NCBI RefSeq assembly: GCF_009831235.1
Contig: NZ_WUUL01000007.1
Coordinates: forward strand, 124,001-188,000
From: Shimazuella alba
Lineage (GTDB): Bacteria; Bacillota; Bacilli; Thermoactinomycetales; Thermoactinomycetaceae
Direction of reading: 5' to 3'
Length of the DNA stretch: 64,000 bases
The first letter of the stretch is position 1; every line of letters begins with the position of its first letter. The notes beneath the pieces are model-generated. The model searched no databases. It was not told where the DNA came from and saw nothing but the letters and a program-made list of their open reading frames with translations. Shown here in pieces: positions 17,219-26,755 of the stretch. The translations under genes and the position numbers were made by a program.

Positions 17219-17572
17219 ATTTCCTTATAAGTATGATCCTAAAATTGCTTCTCAAGTAGGAATTGAGTGACTCTTAATTTAACTGGAGATCCACAAGGAT
17301 AAAAATTACACTTACTAAAATCCAGTTAATCATTATCCCTGTTCACATATTTATTGATTTTTTGCAACCTATTGTGAAATAAACTTATCCACTACCAAAA
17401 GGTTATTAATCTCAAGGAGGAATGATATAACACGTGAAAGCAGTAGTTGAATATATTCGTATCATTTATTCATATAACCTAGTACAACCAGCTACTAGGT
17501 TTTGCTTTTATCAGATTGAAAAACAAAATAGCACCTTCATCTCTTCCCCTTCTAAACTACCTTGGCCCATCT

Positions 17573-17598
17573 CCCCTATATCAGCAGAAAATGGGCCA
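17573..17598 (-). terminator. Hairpin after the 17.6-kb small membrane gene
   Basis: TGGCCCAT and ATGGGCCA arms, G+C-rich, close behind the stop at 17605 and without a U-tract, like the hairpins behind the other orphan genes. Confidence 0.45.
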
Positions 17599-17604
17599 GG
17601 AGAA

Positions 17605-17832
17605 TCATTCGTATGAGGCGTAAATCAGGAGCGTTCCCGCACAGACGAGCAAAAGCAGGACTTTACCAGAATCCAGCCATAGCTTTTGCTTCTTCATTCT
17701 CTTGGGTACTGCGTTTTTACTCTTGCGCATACGTTCCATCTTTTTCGTCAGCGCATTGGAGTATTCACCGAGTTGATACGCACCCAAAAACGAAGTAACC
17801 ACGATGAACGCTACTAAACTGAACAACCACAT
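17605..17832 (-). CDS. Small two-helix membrane protein (cassette-like)
   Basis: 75 residues from ATG 17832 after TTTGGAGCTGCCT; the longer frame to 18012 lacks a site and crosses a TATACT-type promoter region. An N-terminal helix (MWLFSLVAFIVVTSFLGAY), a highly basic middle (KKMERMRKSKNAVPKRMKKQK) and a C-terminal helix (KVLLLLVCAGTLLIYA) give a hairpin-in-membrane or holin-like layout. G+C is higher than the surroundings. No family recognised. Confidence 0.5.
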   Translation of the reverse strand: MWLFSLVAFIVVTSFLGAYQLGEYSNALTKKMERMRKSKNAVPKRMKKQKLWLDSGKVLLLLVCAGTLLIYASYE

Positions 17833-18207
17833 AGGCAGCTCCAAATGAGGAGAACGACAGCTCGTAGGAATGATTCTTTCGCTTCTAGTATACATCGATA
17901 TCAAGATGAAGGAATGAGAAAATACACCACGAACAATTAGAATCACAAACTTTTCTCCTGTTGTACTCCAACTTGCGAACATAGTACCGAAACACAGGGA
18001 CTGTATCAGCATGACGGATAGCTGTCAACCTGCCTTGATGGAACATCTATGTAAGATCTGAGCCGAAAGACGATCGCATGTCTGGATTGTTACAAGCCTC
18101 ATCTTTTAAATGATGGAGTAGTTGACAAGTTTACGAATCATATCTATTTCCATTATATTATTAATAGTGGTTGCTCAAATCGAGCAGCATGATGAGATGG
18201 AGTCAAA

Positions 18208-18483
18208 ATGGCTACTTTTACTTCTGAAATCAATCCGAAGGTTGTTGTTCAAAACCTGCCTAAGAACTACACGGAGGGACTACAAGCACTTCATTTCTCG
18301 GAAGAATTTTTTTCCCATGAAGATTATACAAACGTGAAGTGTGGTTATTCTTTTCGGATTACCTCTGATTATGTGAGGGTAACAGAGTATCGATATGGTG
18401 TAGAAGTGAAGGAAACCAGCGTATTCCCAGGTGGGGAGCATCAGATTTCCGATTCCAAGGTTACGGTGAGCTGGTCTAAGTAG
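18208..18483 (+). CDS. Small orphan protein (cassette-like)
   Basis: 91 residues, start after AGATGGAGTCAAA. Probably a beta sandwich or barrel: KVVVQNLP, CGYSFRITSDYVRVTEYRYGVEVKETSVF, SKVTVSWSK. The last residues of alternating hydrophobic pattern suggest a small beta domain. Codon use is moderately G+C-enriched. A long hairpin (18499-18539) follows. No family recognised. Confidence 0.55.
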   Translation: MATFTSEINPKVVVQNLPKNYTEGLQALHFSEEFFSHEDYTNVKCGYSFRITSDYVRVTEYRYGVEVKETSVFPGGEHQISDSKVTVSWSK

Positions 18484-18498
18484 AACCATAGATTCCTG

Positions 18499-18539
18499 TC
18501 CGAGTAGTGAGTATAGTAATACATTCTAACTACTCGGAC
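18499..18539 (+). terminator. Hairpin closing the 18.2-kb orphan gene
   Basis: GTCCGAGTAGT and ACTACTCGGAC, an 11-bp perfect stem with a 19-base AT-rich loop, followed by GCAAAAAAT rather than a U-tract. Confidence 0.55.
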
Positions 18540-18627
18540 GCAAAAAATAATGATACTATGATTATTATAAAAATGTTGCTACCATTATAAAGTAATTTAT
18601 TTTACCTTTTAAAGGAGGGAATACCTG

Positions 18628-18693
18628 ATGAAAAAGAGATCAATTCAATATTTATCTATGGGAATTGGGTATTCTACTGCTGTTTTTTTCTAA
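18628..18693 (+). CDS. Tiny ORF, 21 residues, with strong ribosome binding site
   Basis: AAAGGAGGGAATACCTG precedes the ATG. The product MKKRSIQYLSMGIGYSTAVFF looks like the start of a signal peptide or a short secreted peptide; it may be the remnant of a longer exported protein. No terminator is obvious. Confidence 0.25.
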   Translation: MKKRSIQYLSMGIGYSTAVFF

Positions 18694-18803
18694 AATCGAA
18701 TGTTAACAGGATAAGTCTGTCAACATTTAAGAGAAGATTAAAAAACAGTGGAAATATATAGCGTATTAGTTATATATTCTCTATCTAAAAGGGGACTTTA
18801 TAG

Positions 18804-19205
18804 ATGAACGTAAACAACGATGTAGTAAAAAGATATAACCCAAAAAATATAGCGAAACCTGTTGGACAGTACAGTCATGTAACGAAAATAAGCAGAGGTG
18901 CTGAACTATATGTATTTTCTGGTCAAATTGGTATAGATCAAAACAACAATATCCCCACAGATTTCAATCAACAAGTAACCAATACCATGAACAATATTGT
19001 GGAACTTCTTTCTTCTCAAAAATTGACTCCTAGTCATGTTATCAAGATAAACATTTGGGCTACAGAAGAAATCGACTGGGATCATTTCTATGCGATTTGG
19101 AATAGAGTATTCGGTAGCACACCTCCTTCGATGACGATTGCTTACATCAAAGGATTAGGTTTACCTGAATTAAAAATAGAATTAGATGTTTGGGCTGCTG
19201 GTTAA
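18804..19205 (+). CDS. RidA/YjgF family protein
   Basis: 133 residues, start after AAAAGGGGACTTTATAG. The family pattern is clear: VGQYSHVTKISRGAELYVFSGQIGIDQ, FNQQVTNTMNNIVELL, THVIKINIWATEE-type strand, FGSTPPSMTIAYIKGLGLPELKIELDVWA. RidA enzymes hydrolyse reactive enamine/imine intermediates; the usual catalytic Arg of the RidA subgroup is not plain at its site (PSMTIAYIKGLG), so this may be a non-archetypal Rid protein. It stands alone with its own terminator. Confidence 0.85.
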   Translation: MNVNNDVVKRYNPKNIAKPVGQYSHVTKISRGAELYVFSGQIGIDQNNNIPTDFNQQVTNTMNNIVELLSSQKLTPSHVIKINIWATEEIDWDHFYAIWNRVFGSTPPSMTIAYIKGLGLPELKIELDVWAAG

Positions 19206-19236
19206 TTTTAAAGTCAAAAGGATACTCTGAGAATGG

Positions 19237-19275
19237 AAAACACGCTATTCTTTCTGTAGAAGGATGGCGTGTTTT
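19237..19275 (+). terminator. Rho-independent terminator of the RidA-type gene
   Basis: AAAACACGC and GCGTGTTTT arms with a T-rich end, 32 bases past the stop. Confidence 0.75.
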
Positions 19276-19665
19276 CTGTGCAACGATAGGAGCTGTTCTT
19301 TTTTGCATACTTAGGATACAGGACTTTTTAGGATAAAGTGTACATGAAGAAAAAAGATAATAGGAAATCTCTTTTTACCTGTACGTTACGGACATTGTTC
19401 AGAAGTTCCTGAGCTTCCTGATTCATGCTTCCCTCAATAGTCTTTTCTGAAATTTTGTTATAACAAGCAGCACTTTGATTAACTACATTTATCTGGATCG
19501 AAAAAATAAGATTCCGAACTTCCATGTTTCAAAGGGAAGATAGCAGCAACCTTGTCACTACCCCTACAACAAAGGTGAATGATATTTCTAGTAAAAGAAG
19601 AAATCTCCTATTCTATAATAAGTTTAGGCTGAAATACAGCCTGTGACTTTGAGAGGACTCACACC

Positions 19666-19968
19666 ATGAAGGAAATTGATCTGAAGTACCCATCCTTCAA
19701 AAGCGTTGGAAAGTGGAAAGCGATACTTTCTACAAATCTCATCTACTCATCCAACCCTCCTAAGGTGATTGGAGACTTGGGTGATTATACTCTCCTCGTC
19801 GATCAAGGTAACGACTTTATGATCTTTGGAAACGGACTGAATGTTTGGTTTTATCGGGGTCACCTTAAGGGTGAAAATCATCCTAATTTCTTCCCCATCG
19901 GTAAGTCTGAGGAAGTCAAGCACAATGGTGTGGTGATCTGTAAGGTCACAAGTATTGCGCGTAGGTAG
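19666..19968 (+). CDS. Small orphan protein (cassette-like)
   Basis: 100 residues, start after TTTGAGAGGACTCACACC. Upstream is a TTCTATAATAAG box like that before the 46.6-kb orphan gene. The pattern is soluble alpha/beta (SVGKWKAILSTNLIY, DYTLLVDQGNDFMIFGNGLNVWFYRG, HNGVVICKVTSIARR). No family recognised. Its terminal hairpin is shared with the minus-strand orphan gene at 26.8 kb. Confidence 0.6.
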   Translation: MKEIDLKYPSFKSVGKWKAILSTNLIYSSNPPKVIGDLGDYTLLVDQGNDFMIFGNGLNVWFYRGHLKGENHPNFFPIGKSEEVKHNGVVICKVTSIARR

Positions 19969-19997
19969 GTAAATCCTACTGAATCCTGACACACTCA

Positions 19998-20024
19998 GTC
20001 TGGGCAGCATCCAGTTGTCCAGGC
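19998..20024 (+). terminator. Hairpin shared with the 26.7-kb cassette
   Basis: GUCUGGGCAGC-AUCCA-GUUGUCCAGGC folds into an 11-bp stem with G-U pairs and an AUCCA loop. The matching hairpin behind the gene at 26756-26920 differs at paired positions that keep the pairing. The remaining stretch to 20423 holds no gene I can support. Confidence 0.6.
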
Positions 20025-20423
20025 ACACGAATATAAGGAAATGATATAGATGGAGAGTCGTCAAAGGGCGGCATTTTATTTTGAATATTTTAGTTAATCC
20101 GATGATTCCAATTCTTAGTTAATATGATTCCCGCCTTTCAACCTAGGATACTACTGTTGGAACAACAGACTTTATCTAAAGTAACCCAGGCGACTTCACT
20201 TTACACAATACCAGCGCACGTGTCATTACTCCAAACAAACGAATTTCCTTCTCAATCAGAATCTGTATAGCAAATCATATGTATCAGCCTGTGTCGTTTA
20301 TCGATGATGATTAATGTTCCTTTTAAACCAAAGTCAAAAACCAATCTGACCATGCTTCACCGGATCTATACACTTCAATCTCCAAATATCTTTCTTGGTA
20401 AAGCCCTCAGCATTTTCATATAA

Positions 20424-20467
20424 ACAAACACCTCCGTCATCGTTATTACGATTCAGGTAGGTGTTTG
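20424..20467 (-). terminator. Terminator of the MFS efflux gene
   Basis: CAAACACCT and AGGTGTTTG arms, followed on the minus strand by TTTATATG. It lies about 80 bases past the MFS stop. Confidence 0.65.
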
Positions 20468-20547
20468 TGCCTTCATTTCATTTTATGGGTTCTGTACAAT
20501 TTACTGGGGTATTTCTCTGCCATATATCCGTTTATAACAATTCTAAC

Positions 20548-22170
20548 TTAAGACACTTCCACTGCTACCATGCTGCCTGTGTCACTTCTTTTTTCTTCTT
20601 CCTTCTTCACTTCTTGATTCGTAGTACGTAGTGGAATCTCTTTGAGGAAGAACACCAAAATAAACGCTACTACCATCACCAATGTTCCTGTTAAGAAAAC
20701 GGTAGATAAGGTGTTGCTCAAGGCATCACGGATGTTATCAATCATGTGAACAAATACTGGTTGCGCAGAAGCTGGTAAGCTTTCTTGTGTTTTCTCCAAC
20801 AAAGGTGTATTCATCAGTGCCTGTGGATTCGCAAAAGTTAGCATTTGCTCAGCTGTTTTTGGGTCTATTTTTGCCAGTTCTGGCGCAGATGCATTCAATG
20901 ATTCTTTTAAATTCGTTGTCATGTTATTTGCCATAACAGTACCCATCACTGCAATCCCAATCGTTCCACCTAAGTTGCGGAATAACTGTGTAGAAGCAGT
21001 AACAGCACCTAATTCTTTGTGCGATACTGCATTTTGTGTTGCCAATGAGAATACAGGCATCCCAAGCCCGATACCAAATCCGAAAATAATCATCGCAAGT
21101 ACTGCCATTAGAACACTATCCATATATACCATCATTGCCATCCCTAAAATCATAATCGGGGTACCAATAAGAGCGTAGCGTTTATACTTACCTGTTTTCG
21201 CCATCCATTGTCCTGTTAAGGTACTTGCGATCACCATCACAATCGACATTGGCATCGTTACATAACCTGCATATGTTGGAGAGATTCCGATAACCCCTTG
21301 CACAAAGAAGGAAATGTAGATCATCGCTCCCATCATACCAAAGTTCATAATAAAACCAATCAAATTCGAGACGGTTACGACGTTATTTTTAAACAAATGC
21401 ATGGGCATGATTGGATTTTTTGCTTTGCTTTCTATGAACACAAAAATAACACCAGATACAATAGTTACTGCAAGCAGTCCTAAAATCTGTGGAGAACCCC
21501 ATTTATACTCTGTACCTGCCCATGAAAATGCAAGTAACAAAGGAACAAGCGTTGTGGTCATAAACAAAGAACCTAAGTAATCCACGCTTTGACGTTGTCC
21601 ATTTGTAATCTTTGGAAACATCGTCCAAATCAATGCAAGTGCAATAAAGCCAATTGGTAGGAAAATCCAGAACAACCAATGCCAATCCATATGATCGATC
21701 AAATATCCGCCGAGAAGTGGTCCGATCACACTGGAAAAACCGAAGATAGACATCATGATACCCATCCACTTACCTCGTTCACGGGGTGCAAATAAATCCC
21801 CTACTGCTGTGATAGCGGTAGATTGAATAATACCAGCACCAATCCCTTGGATACCACGATACAGAATAAACTGATAAACATCAGAAGATGTCCCTGTTAA
21901 AAAGGCTCCGATCATAAACAATAGAATACCTACAAGTAAAAAAGGCTTGCGCCCATACATATCAGACAACTTACCGACTAGTACCGTTGCAATGGTGGAG
22001 GTAAGCAAATAAATGTTAATCGTCCAAGTATAATAATCCATCCCATCAAGGATCGCTATGATCCGTGGCATTGCCGTACTGGTAATCGTTTGGTTGATTG
22101 CCGCAAAAAACATCGCAGCCATGATAGCGATCATGATGGTCATTTTTCTTTTTGATGATAAATGCTCCAT
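20548..22170 (-). CDS. MFS multidrug efflux transporter, DHA2 (14-TM, EmrB/QacA type)
   Basis: 540 residues with about 14 hydrophobic helices. Motif A is GKLSDMYGRKP and motif C is GPLLGGYLIDHMDWHWLFWIFLPIG; AVNQTITSTAMPRI-type motif D1 is seen at the N-terminus (INQTITSTAMPRIIAIL). Such proteins export drugs and other lipophilic compounds by proton antiport. The start lies one base past the marR stop, so the pair is an operon under MarR control. The C-terminus is a basic/acidic cytoplasmic tail. Confidence 0.92.
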   Translation of the reverse strand: MEHLSSKRKMTIMIAIMAAMFFAAINQTITSTAMPRIIAILDGMDYYTWTINIYLLTSTIATVLVGKLSDMYGRKPFLLVGILLFMIGAFLTGTSSDVYQFILYRGIQGIGAGIIQSTAITAVGDLFAPRERGKWMGIMMSIFGFSSVIGPLLGGYLIDHMDWHWLFWIFLPIGFIALALIWTMFPKITNGQRQSVDYLGSLFMTTTLVPLLLAFSWAGTEYKWGSPQILGLLAVTIVSGVIFVFIESKAKNPIMPMHLFKNNVVTVSNLIGFIMNFGMMGAMIYISFFVQGVIGISPTYAGYVTMPMSIVMVIASTLTGQWMAKTGKYKRYALIGTPIMILGMAMMVYMDSVLMAVLAMIIFGFGIGLGMPVFSLATQNAVSHKELGAVTASTQLFRNLGGTIGIAVMGTVMANNMTTNLKESLNASAPELAKIDPKTAEQMLTFANPQALMNTPLLEKTQESLPASAQPVFVHMIDNIRDALSNTLSTVFLTGTLVMVVAFILVFFLKEIPLRTTNQEVKKEEEKRSDTGSMVAVEVS

Positions 22171-22171
22171 G

Positions 22172-22621
22172 CTACTCTTGTTTCTCCTTTTTCTTCACGT
22201 TATCAATTAATGTAGTGAAAATACGTTTTAAATGTTGAACATCTTCTTCGTTCAACAGGTGAAAATACGTATTCATAATTTCTTTTTGTTTTTTTTGCTT
22301 TTCCTCTATAGTGGAATATCCTTTATCAGACAAAGAAATATTTACAACTCTCCGGTCATTCTCAGCCCGCTCCTTTTCTATATATCCCTCTTTTAACAAT
22401 TGATCCGTTATACCTGTAACTGCTGAAGAAGTAAGACTTAATACTTCTGCGAGTTGTGAAACCTTTTTTGGCCCTTCTAGCTTCAACAGATACAGGATTT
22501 TAAACTGGGTAAGCGTTAAATGATAACCATGCTTGTTCCAGTCTTTCGATATTTCCTTTAGAAAAGTATGAAACATAGAGGTTACATGAAATAACTCCTC
22601 ATTTTTATTGATCGGTTTCAC
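22172..22621 (-). CDS. MarR-family transcriptional regulator
   Basis: 149 residues with the MarR winged helix: LTLTQFKILYLLKLEGPKKVSQLAEVLSLTSSAVTGITDQLLKEGYIEKERAENDRRVVNISLSDKGY. It precedes the MFS pump in an operon; repression of that operon, relieved by a pump substrate, is the usual logic. The upstream 80 bp is AT-rich with ATTAAT/ATTCATTAAT inverted-repeat pieces that may be operators; I cannot fix one. Confidence 0.9.
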   Translation of the reverse strand: MKPINKNEELFHVTSMFHTFLKEISKDWNKHGYHLTLTQFKILYLLKLEGPKKVSQLAEVLSLTSSAVTGITDQLLKEGYIEKERAENDRRVVNISLSDKGYSTIEEKQKKQKEIMNTYFHLLNEEDVQHLKRIFTTLIDNVKKKEKQE

Positions 22622-22822
22622 CCCCAGCTAAAATTTATTTCATGAGTTGATTATTCATTAATAAATGTTTCATGTATTTAAATATTAATCACTGAATAAA
22701 TATAGCTCATTTACTATTATGCTGTCAAATTTTTTTTGTGAAAAAGTAATGAATAAAAAAACTACCCTTATCGGCGGTAGCTGTACTTGAAACAGGAATA
22801 TGGTGTTATCTGTGAAGTTAGG

Positions 22823-22975
22823 TCAAATGACTTTCATAAAATCATCGATAATTAAAACTAATTGCTTAGGATTACCATGCATTGGCAAGTGTTCAGTATC
22901 TCATTCTTCCAATTTGAGAACCGAAATCGGCAATGATTAGACTAATGGGATTCCTGATATTTCAAGAGGAGGTTT
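22823..22975 (-). pseudogene. Alpha/beta hydrolase C-terminal remnant
   Basis: The minus strand reads TEHLPMHGNPKQLVLIIDDFMKVI and a stop, the end pattern of an alpha/beta hydrolase (GHxPMxxNPxxVxxxIxxF) including the catalytic-His region, with a stop codon in front of it. Nothing of the N-terminal domain is left. The rest of 22622-22983 holds no other gene. Confidence 0.45.
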
Positions 22976-22983
22976 ATGATAAA

Positions 22984-23760
22984 TTAATAGGTATTTCTGT
23001 ATTGTTTTGGGGTAATGCCAACAAATTTCTTAAATACTTTGGTGAAATAACTTTGATCAGTGAAATGAAGATATGTGCAAATATCGGTCAAAGAATAAGA
23101 AGTAGAGATTAACAACCTTTTTGCTTCTTCTATTTTTTGTTGTTGAATATATTCACGAAGAGAAATTCCAACTTCATTCTTAAATAATTGACACAAGTAA
23201 ATTGGATTTAAACGATTCATTTTGGCTATGTTAGAGATACTACATTTAGCGTAAAGATGTTGAGCAATATAAGTTTGACAAGATGTAACTACTTTTGAAT
23301 ATTTGTTTTGTTTTTGAAAGTGAACATGATGTGCAAATTCAATAAATACAGCAGTGAGGAATTGATCAATCTCTACCACTTCCGACAAACTCTCTACATG
23401 TTGGATATACAAATCACTCATCGTATATGCCTGTTCCAGTTGCACTCCGCCTTCTATTGCTGCTCTAGTTGCTAGGGTTACTCCACAAATCGCTAAATTT
23501 TTTTTGTTTCGTAAGGCACTGCTTTTGGAAAGTGTTCCTACCCCCTCAATAGAAGGATGTTTTAAATAAGAAATTAAATCATTTATATTTCCATCCTTAA
23601 TTGCATTCATAATTCGCTTTTCATGTGAATCACTATGAAAAAAATTATTTTGACGTTGAAAAGACAATTGAGCATAAATTAATTTCTCTATTCCAGTGCG
23701 ATATCTTAAACTTTTATTTTTTTGTCTGTTTTCAAGCACTGTTTGTCTCCTCCCTAGCAC
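22984..23760 (-). CDS. AraC-family transcriptional regulator
   Basis: 258 residues. The N-terminal part (residues 40-150) is a helical sensor region with GTLSKSSALRNKKNLAICGVTLATRAAIEGGVQLEQAYTMSDLYIQHVE, a pattern common to YesN/AraC regulators of sugar use. The C-terminal double HTH has CSISNIAKMNRLNPIYLCQLFKNEVGISLREYIQQQKIEEAKRLL and LTDICTYLHFTDQSYFTKVFKKFVGITPKQYR. It is divergent from the GH3 beta-glucosidase gene, with about 160 bp between, so it probably controls that enzyme. Confidence 0.9.
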   Translation of the reverse strand: MLGRRQTVLENRQKNKSLRYRTGIEKLIYAQLSFQRQNNFFHSDSHEKRIMNAIKDGNINDLISYLKHPSIEGVGTLSKSSALRNKKNLAICGVTLATRAAIEGGVQLEQAYTMSDLYIQHVESLSEVVEIDQFLTAVFIEFAHHVHFQKQNKYSKVVTSCQTYIAQHLYAKCSISNIAKMNRLNPIYLCQLFKNEVGISLREYIQQQKIEEAKRLLISTSYSLTDICTYLHFTDQSYFTKVFKKFVGITPKQYRNTY

Positions 23761-23920
23761 ATACTATTTTTCTTTAGATTTTACTATAAAAACGCTTTCA
23801 ATATAAATAAAATACTACTAGAAATATATAATTCACTCGTATTTTTAAAAATTGAAGTTACATCCATGCAGAAGGGAGCGTATTTGAACACGGAGAGAAA
23901 TATAAATGGGAGGAAATCAC

Positions 23921-26284
23921 ATGCATGAAAGACAAAAGTCATCTACCCGACTAATTAAAGTTGCAATAACAACTGTGGCTTTGGCTTTATTTGCTACAGT
24001 AGGTGTAAATGGTAGCATTGCTAATGCAAAAGACAATACAACTCCAAGATTAGTGGACAAAAAGTCGATTGATGCAGTAATAAATGCGATGACCTTGGAG
24101 GAAAAATCCAAATTAGTTGTAGGACAAGGAATGCCTGGTTTTATGGGTAAGCCTAATGCAAGTGTTGCTGGGGCAGTTGGCAAAACCTATGCGATCCCTC
24201 GTCTTGGAATTCCCAGTTTACTTTTTGCTGATGGACCTGCTGGACTTCGTATCCTCCCCACTCGTGAAGGGGAAACCAACACTTACTATGCCACTGCATT
24301 TCCAATCGCTACTGCACTAGCATCCACATGGGATACCAAGGTCGTGAACTCCGTTGGAAAAGCTCAGGGAAATGAAGTCAAAGAATATGGATTAGATATT
24401 TTATTAGCACCAGCATTAAATATACAACGAAACCTATTGAACGGAAGAAATTTTGAATATTATTCCGAGGATTCTTTAGTATCCGGAAAAATGGCGGCAG
24501 CAATGGTCAATGGTGTGGAATCAAATGGAGTAGGAGCAACGATTAAACATTTTGCTGCTAATAACCAAGAAACCAATCGGATGACTATTGACACAGTGTT
24601 ATCACAAAGAGCTTTGAGGGAAATTTATCTAAAAGGTTTTGAAATAGCGATAGAAGCTTCAAATCCTTGGTCTGTGATGAGTGCTTATAATAAAATTAAC
24701 GGTACAACCGCTTCACAAAATAAAGATTTGCTAACAACCATACTGCGAGATGACTGGAACTATAAAGGTTTTGTGATGAGTGATTGGTTTGCTGGTACGA
24801 ATGCTGTAGAACAGATGAAGGCCGGTAATGAACTTATCATGCCTGGGTCAGCTGAACAATCTACTGCTATTGAAAATGCTGTAAAAAATGGAACGCTGGA
24901 TGAAAAGATTCTCGACCGTAATATTAAAAATTTCCTATTAGCTGTATTAGAAAGTCCTACCTTTAAAAAGTCAAATTTCTCCAATAAACCAAACTTAAAA
25001 GCAAATGCCCAAGTAGCTCGTCAAGCAGCAGCTCAAGGGATGGTTTTATTAAAAAATAACAAGACATCTTTACCAGTTAGCAAGAATGGCCATATTGGTT
25101 TATTTGGAAATACCCAGATTGAAACTATCAAAGGAGGCACTGGAAGCGGTGATGTAAATGCTAAGTATACCGTTTCTATAGCAGATGGTTTAAAAAATGC
25201 AGGATATAAGTTGGACGAGACATTGTACAAGAAATATCAATCTTATATTTCTACTTTAAGACAAATGGATGAATACAAAATTAAAGATAGCCCTTGGGGT
25301 CCTGCGTTCGGAAAAGTTACCCCGGTCATTCCAGAAAAATCATTGAGCGATGCAGAGATTCAAACTGCAGCAGATAAAACCAATACCGCTGTAATTGTGA
25401 TCGGAAGAAATTCTGGAGAAGGCATTGATCGGAAAAATGAAAAAGGTGATTTCCTGCTGACAGATCAAGAACAAGCTATGATCACCAATGTTTCCGCTAA
25501 ATACCACGCCCAAGGAAAGAAAGTAGTTGTTATTTTAAACATCGGTGGTCCTATTGAAGTTGCAAGTTGGAGAGATAAAGTAGACGGTATTTTGTTAGCT
25601 TGGCAACCAGGGCAAGAAGCAGGAAATGCAGTAGCAGATGTATTATCTGGAGCTGTAAATCCATCAGGTAAATTAGCACAAACATTTCCAATCAAATACA
25701 GTGATATCTCATCTGCAAAGAACTTCCCTGGAACTCCGTCAGATAACCCAACAAAGGTTGTTTATGGAGAAGATATCTATGTTGGTTATCGTTATTACTC
25801 CACATTCAATGTAAAAGCTGCATATGAATTTGGATACGGTCTGTCCTACACAAAGTTTGATTATAGCAAAATAGGTGTAAACCAAAAGAAATTTAAAAAT
25901 AAAATCAAAGTTTCGGCTACTGTACAGAATACCGGGAGCAAACCAGGACAAGAGGCTGTTGAAGTTTATATAAGTGCTCCAAACGGAAAGCTGGAAAAAC
26001 CAAAATTGGAATTAAAAGCATTTGAGAAAACAAAAGAATTGAAACCTGGTCAAAAACAAAATTTATCCTTTGAATTAGATGCAAAAGACCTAGCTTCATT
26101 TGATGAAAGTCAATCCGCATGGATATTAGAAAAAGGTACCTATCAGGTAAAAGTAGGCGCATCCTCAGAAAATATAAAAGGAACAGCCACATTTACCGTT
26201 GATAAAACAATAGTAGTAGAGAAAGTGAGTAATGTCCTAGCTCCTCAAGAAAGCATCGATAAACTTTCCCAATCAAAACAATAG
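23921..26284 (+). CDS. Secreted glycoside hydrolase family 3 beta-glucosidase
   Basis: 787 residues from ATG 23921, set by GGGAGGAAATCAC. The signal peptide (RLIKVAITTVALALFATVGVNGSIANA) probably ends at ANA. The GH3 N-terminal barrel includes LLFADGPAGLR, IKHFAANNQETNR and the nucleophile Asp in GFVMSDWFAGTNAVEQMKAGNELIMPG. The second domain has GMVLLKNNKTSLPV and AWQPGQEAGNAVADVLSG. The C-terminal fibronectin-III-like domain has YEFGYGLSYTKFDYSK...KPGQEAVEVYISAP. It should release glucose or related sugars from beta-glucosides outside the cell. No LPXTG anchor is seen. Its own terminator follows. Confidence 0.93.
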   Translation: MHERQKSSTRLIKVAITTVALALFATVGVNGSIANAKDNTTPRLVDKKSIDAVINAMTLEEKSKLVVGQGMPGFMGKPNASVAGAVGKTYAIPRLGIPSLLFADGPAGLRILPTREGETNTYYATAFPIATALASTWDTKVVNSVGKAQGNEVKEYGLDILLAPALNIQRNLLNGRNFEYYSEDSLVSGKMAAAMVNGVESNGVGATIKHFAANNQETNRMTIDTVLSQRALREIYLKGFEIAIEASNPWSVMSAYNKINGTTASQNKDLLTTILRDDWNYKGFVMSDWFAGTNAVEQMKAGNELIMPGSAEQSTAIENAVKNGTLDEKILDRNIKNFLLAVLESPTFKKSNFSNKPNLKANAQVARQAAAQGMVLLKNNKTSLPVSKNGHIGLFGNTQIETIKGGTGSGDVNAKYTVSIADGLKNAGYKLDETLYKKYQSYISTLRQMDEYKIKDSPWGPAFGKVTPVIPEKSLSDAEIQTAADKTNTAVIVIGRNSGEGIDRKNEKGDFLLTDQEQAMITNVSAKYHAQGKKVVVILNIGGPIEVASWRDKVDGILLAWQPGQEAGNAVADVLSGAVNPSGKLAQTFPIKYSDISSAKNFPGTPSDNPTKVVYGEDIYVGYRYYSTFNVKAAYEFGYGLSYTKFDYSKIGVNQKKFKNKIKVSATVQNTGSKPGQEAVEVYISAPNGKLEKPKLELKAFEKTKELKPGQKQNLSFELDAKDLASFDESQSAWILEKGTYQVKVGASSENIKGTATFTVDKTIVVEKVSNVLAPQESIDKLSQSKQ

Positions 26285-26293
26285 GAAAATAAC

Positions 26294-26330
26294 AGGAAAA
26301 TCCCCCCTAGTGTTAGGGGGATTTTCCTTT
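26294..26330 (+). terminator. Rho-independent terminator of the GH3 gene
   Basis: GGAAAATCCCCC and GGGGGATTTTCC form a perfect 12-bp stem followed by a T-rich end. Confidence 0.85.
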
Positions 26331-26707
26331 ATAAGCACATCAACTACGAGTAAAAATGAAAATTACTATGCTATCCTGTTTGTTCACTGCCTTCTGACCA
26401 AACTACTATGTAAACCTGATCCTCTGATATATTAAGAGCTACTGGGTCTTTCGTTTGATCTATTTTTCATTTGTGATCTTTTGAAAAATTTCTAATGGAA
26501 GGTTTTATACGACGTTTTAATTTTGATAATTCTTTACAAGCTATAGTTCCTTTTTTCGTTTTCAGTCTTCCCAATAGGGGTAAAATTAGAATGATTCTAT
26601 CCCTTATTCTCTGCGAATTAGAACCATTCGATCAACTACATGTAAGTAAAATAAAAAAGCCACTCGATTGGATAGCTCTTATCTTTATACTTATCTTATG
26701 TACGTGT

Positions 26708-26734
26708 GTCTGGACAACTGGATGCCGCCCAGAC
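26708..26734 (-). terminator. Hairpin shared with the 19.7-kb cassette
   Basis: On the minus strand GUCUGGGCGGC-AUCCA-GUUGUCCAGAC gives an 11-bp stem. It matches 19998-20024 with changes that keep pairing (A-U against G-U, U-G against U-A). Confidence 0.6.
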
Positions 26735-26755
26735 AGGTGTGCAGACAGGGATTAG

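Noticed and set aside
19328-19525. 65-codon minus-strand ORF (IQINVVNQSAACYNKISEKTIEG...)
   Set aside because: No start signal, and no family recognised. Possibly a decayed fragment, but support is too thin.
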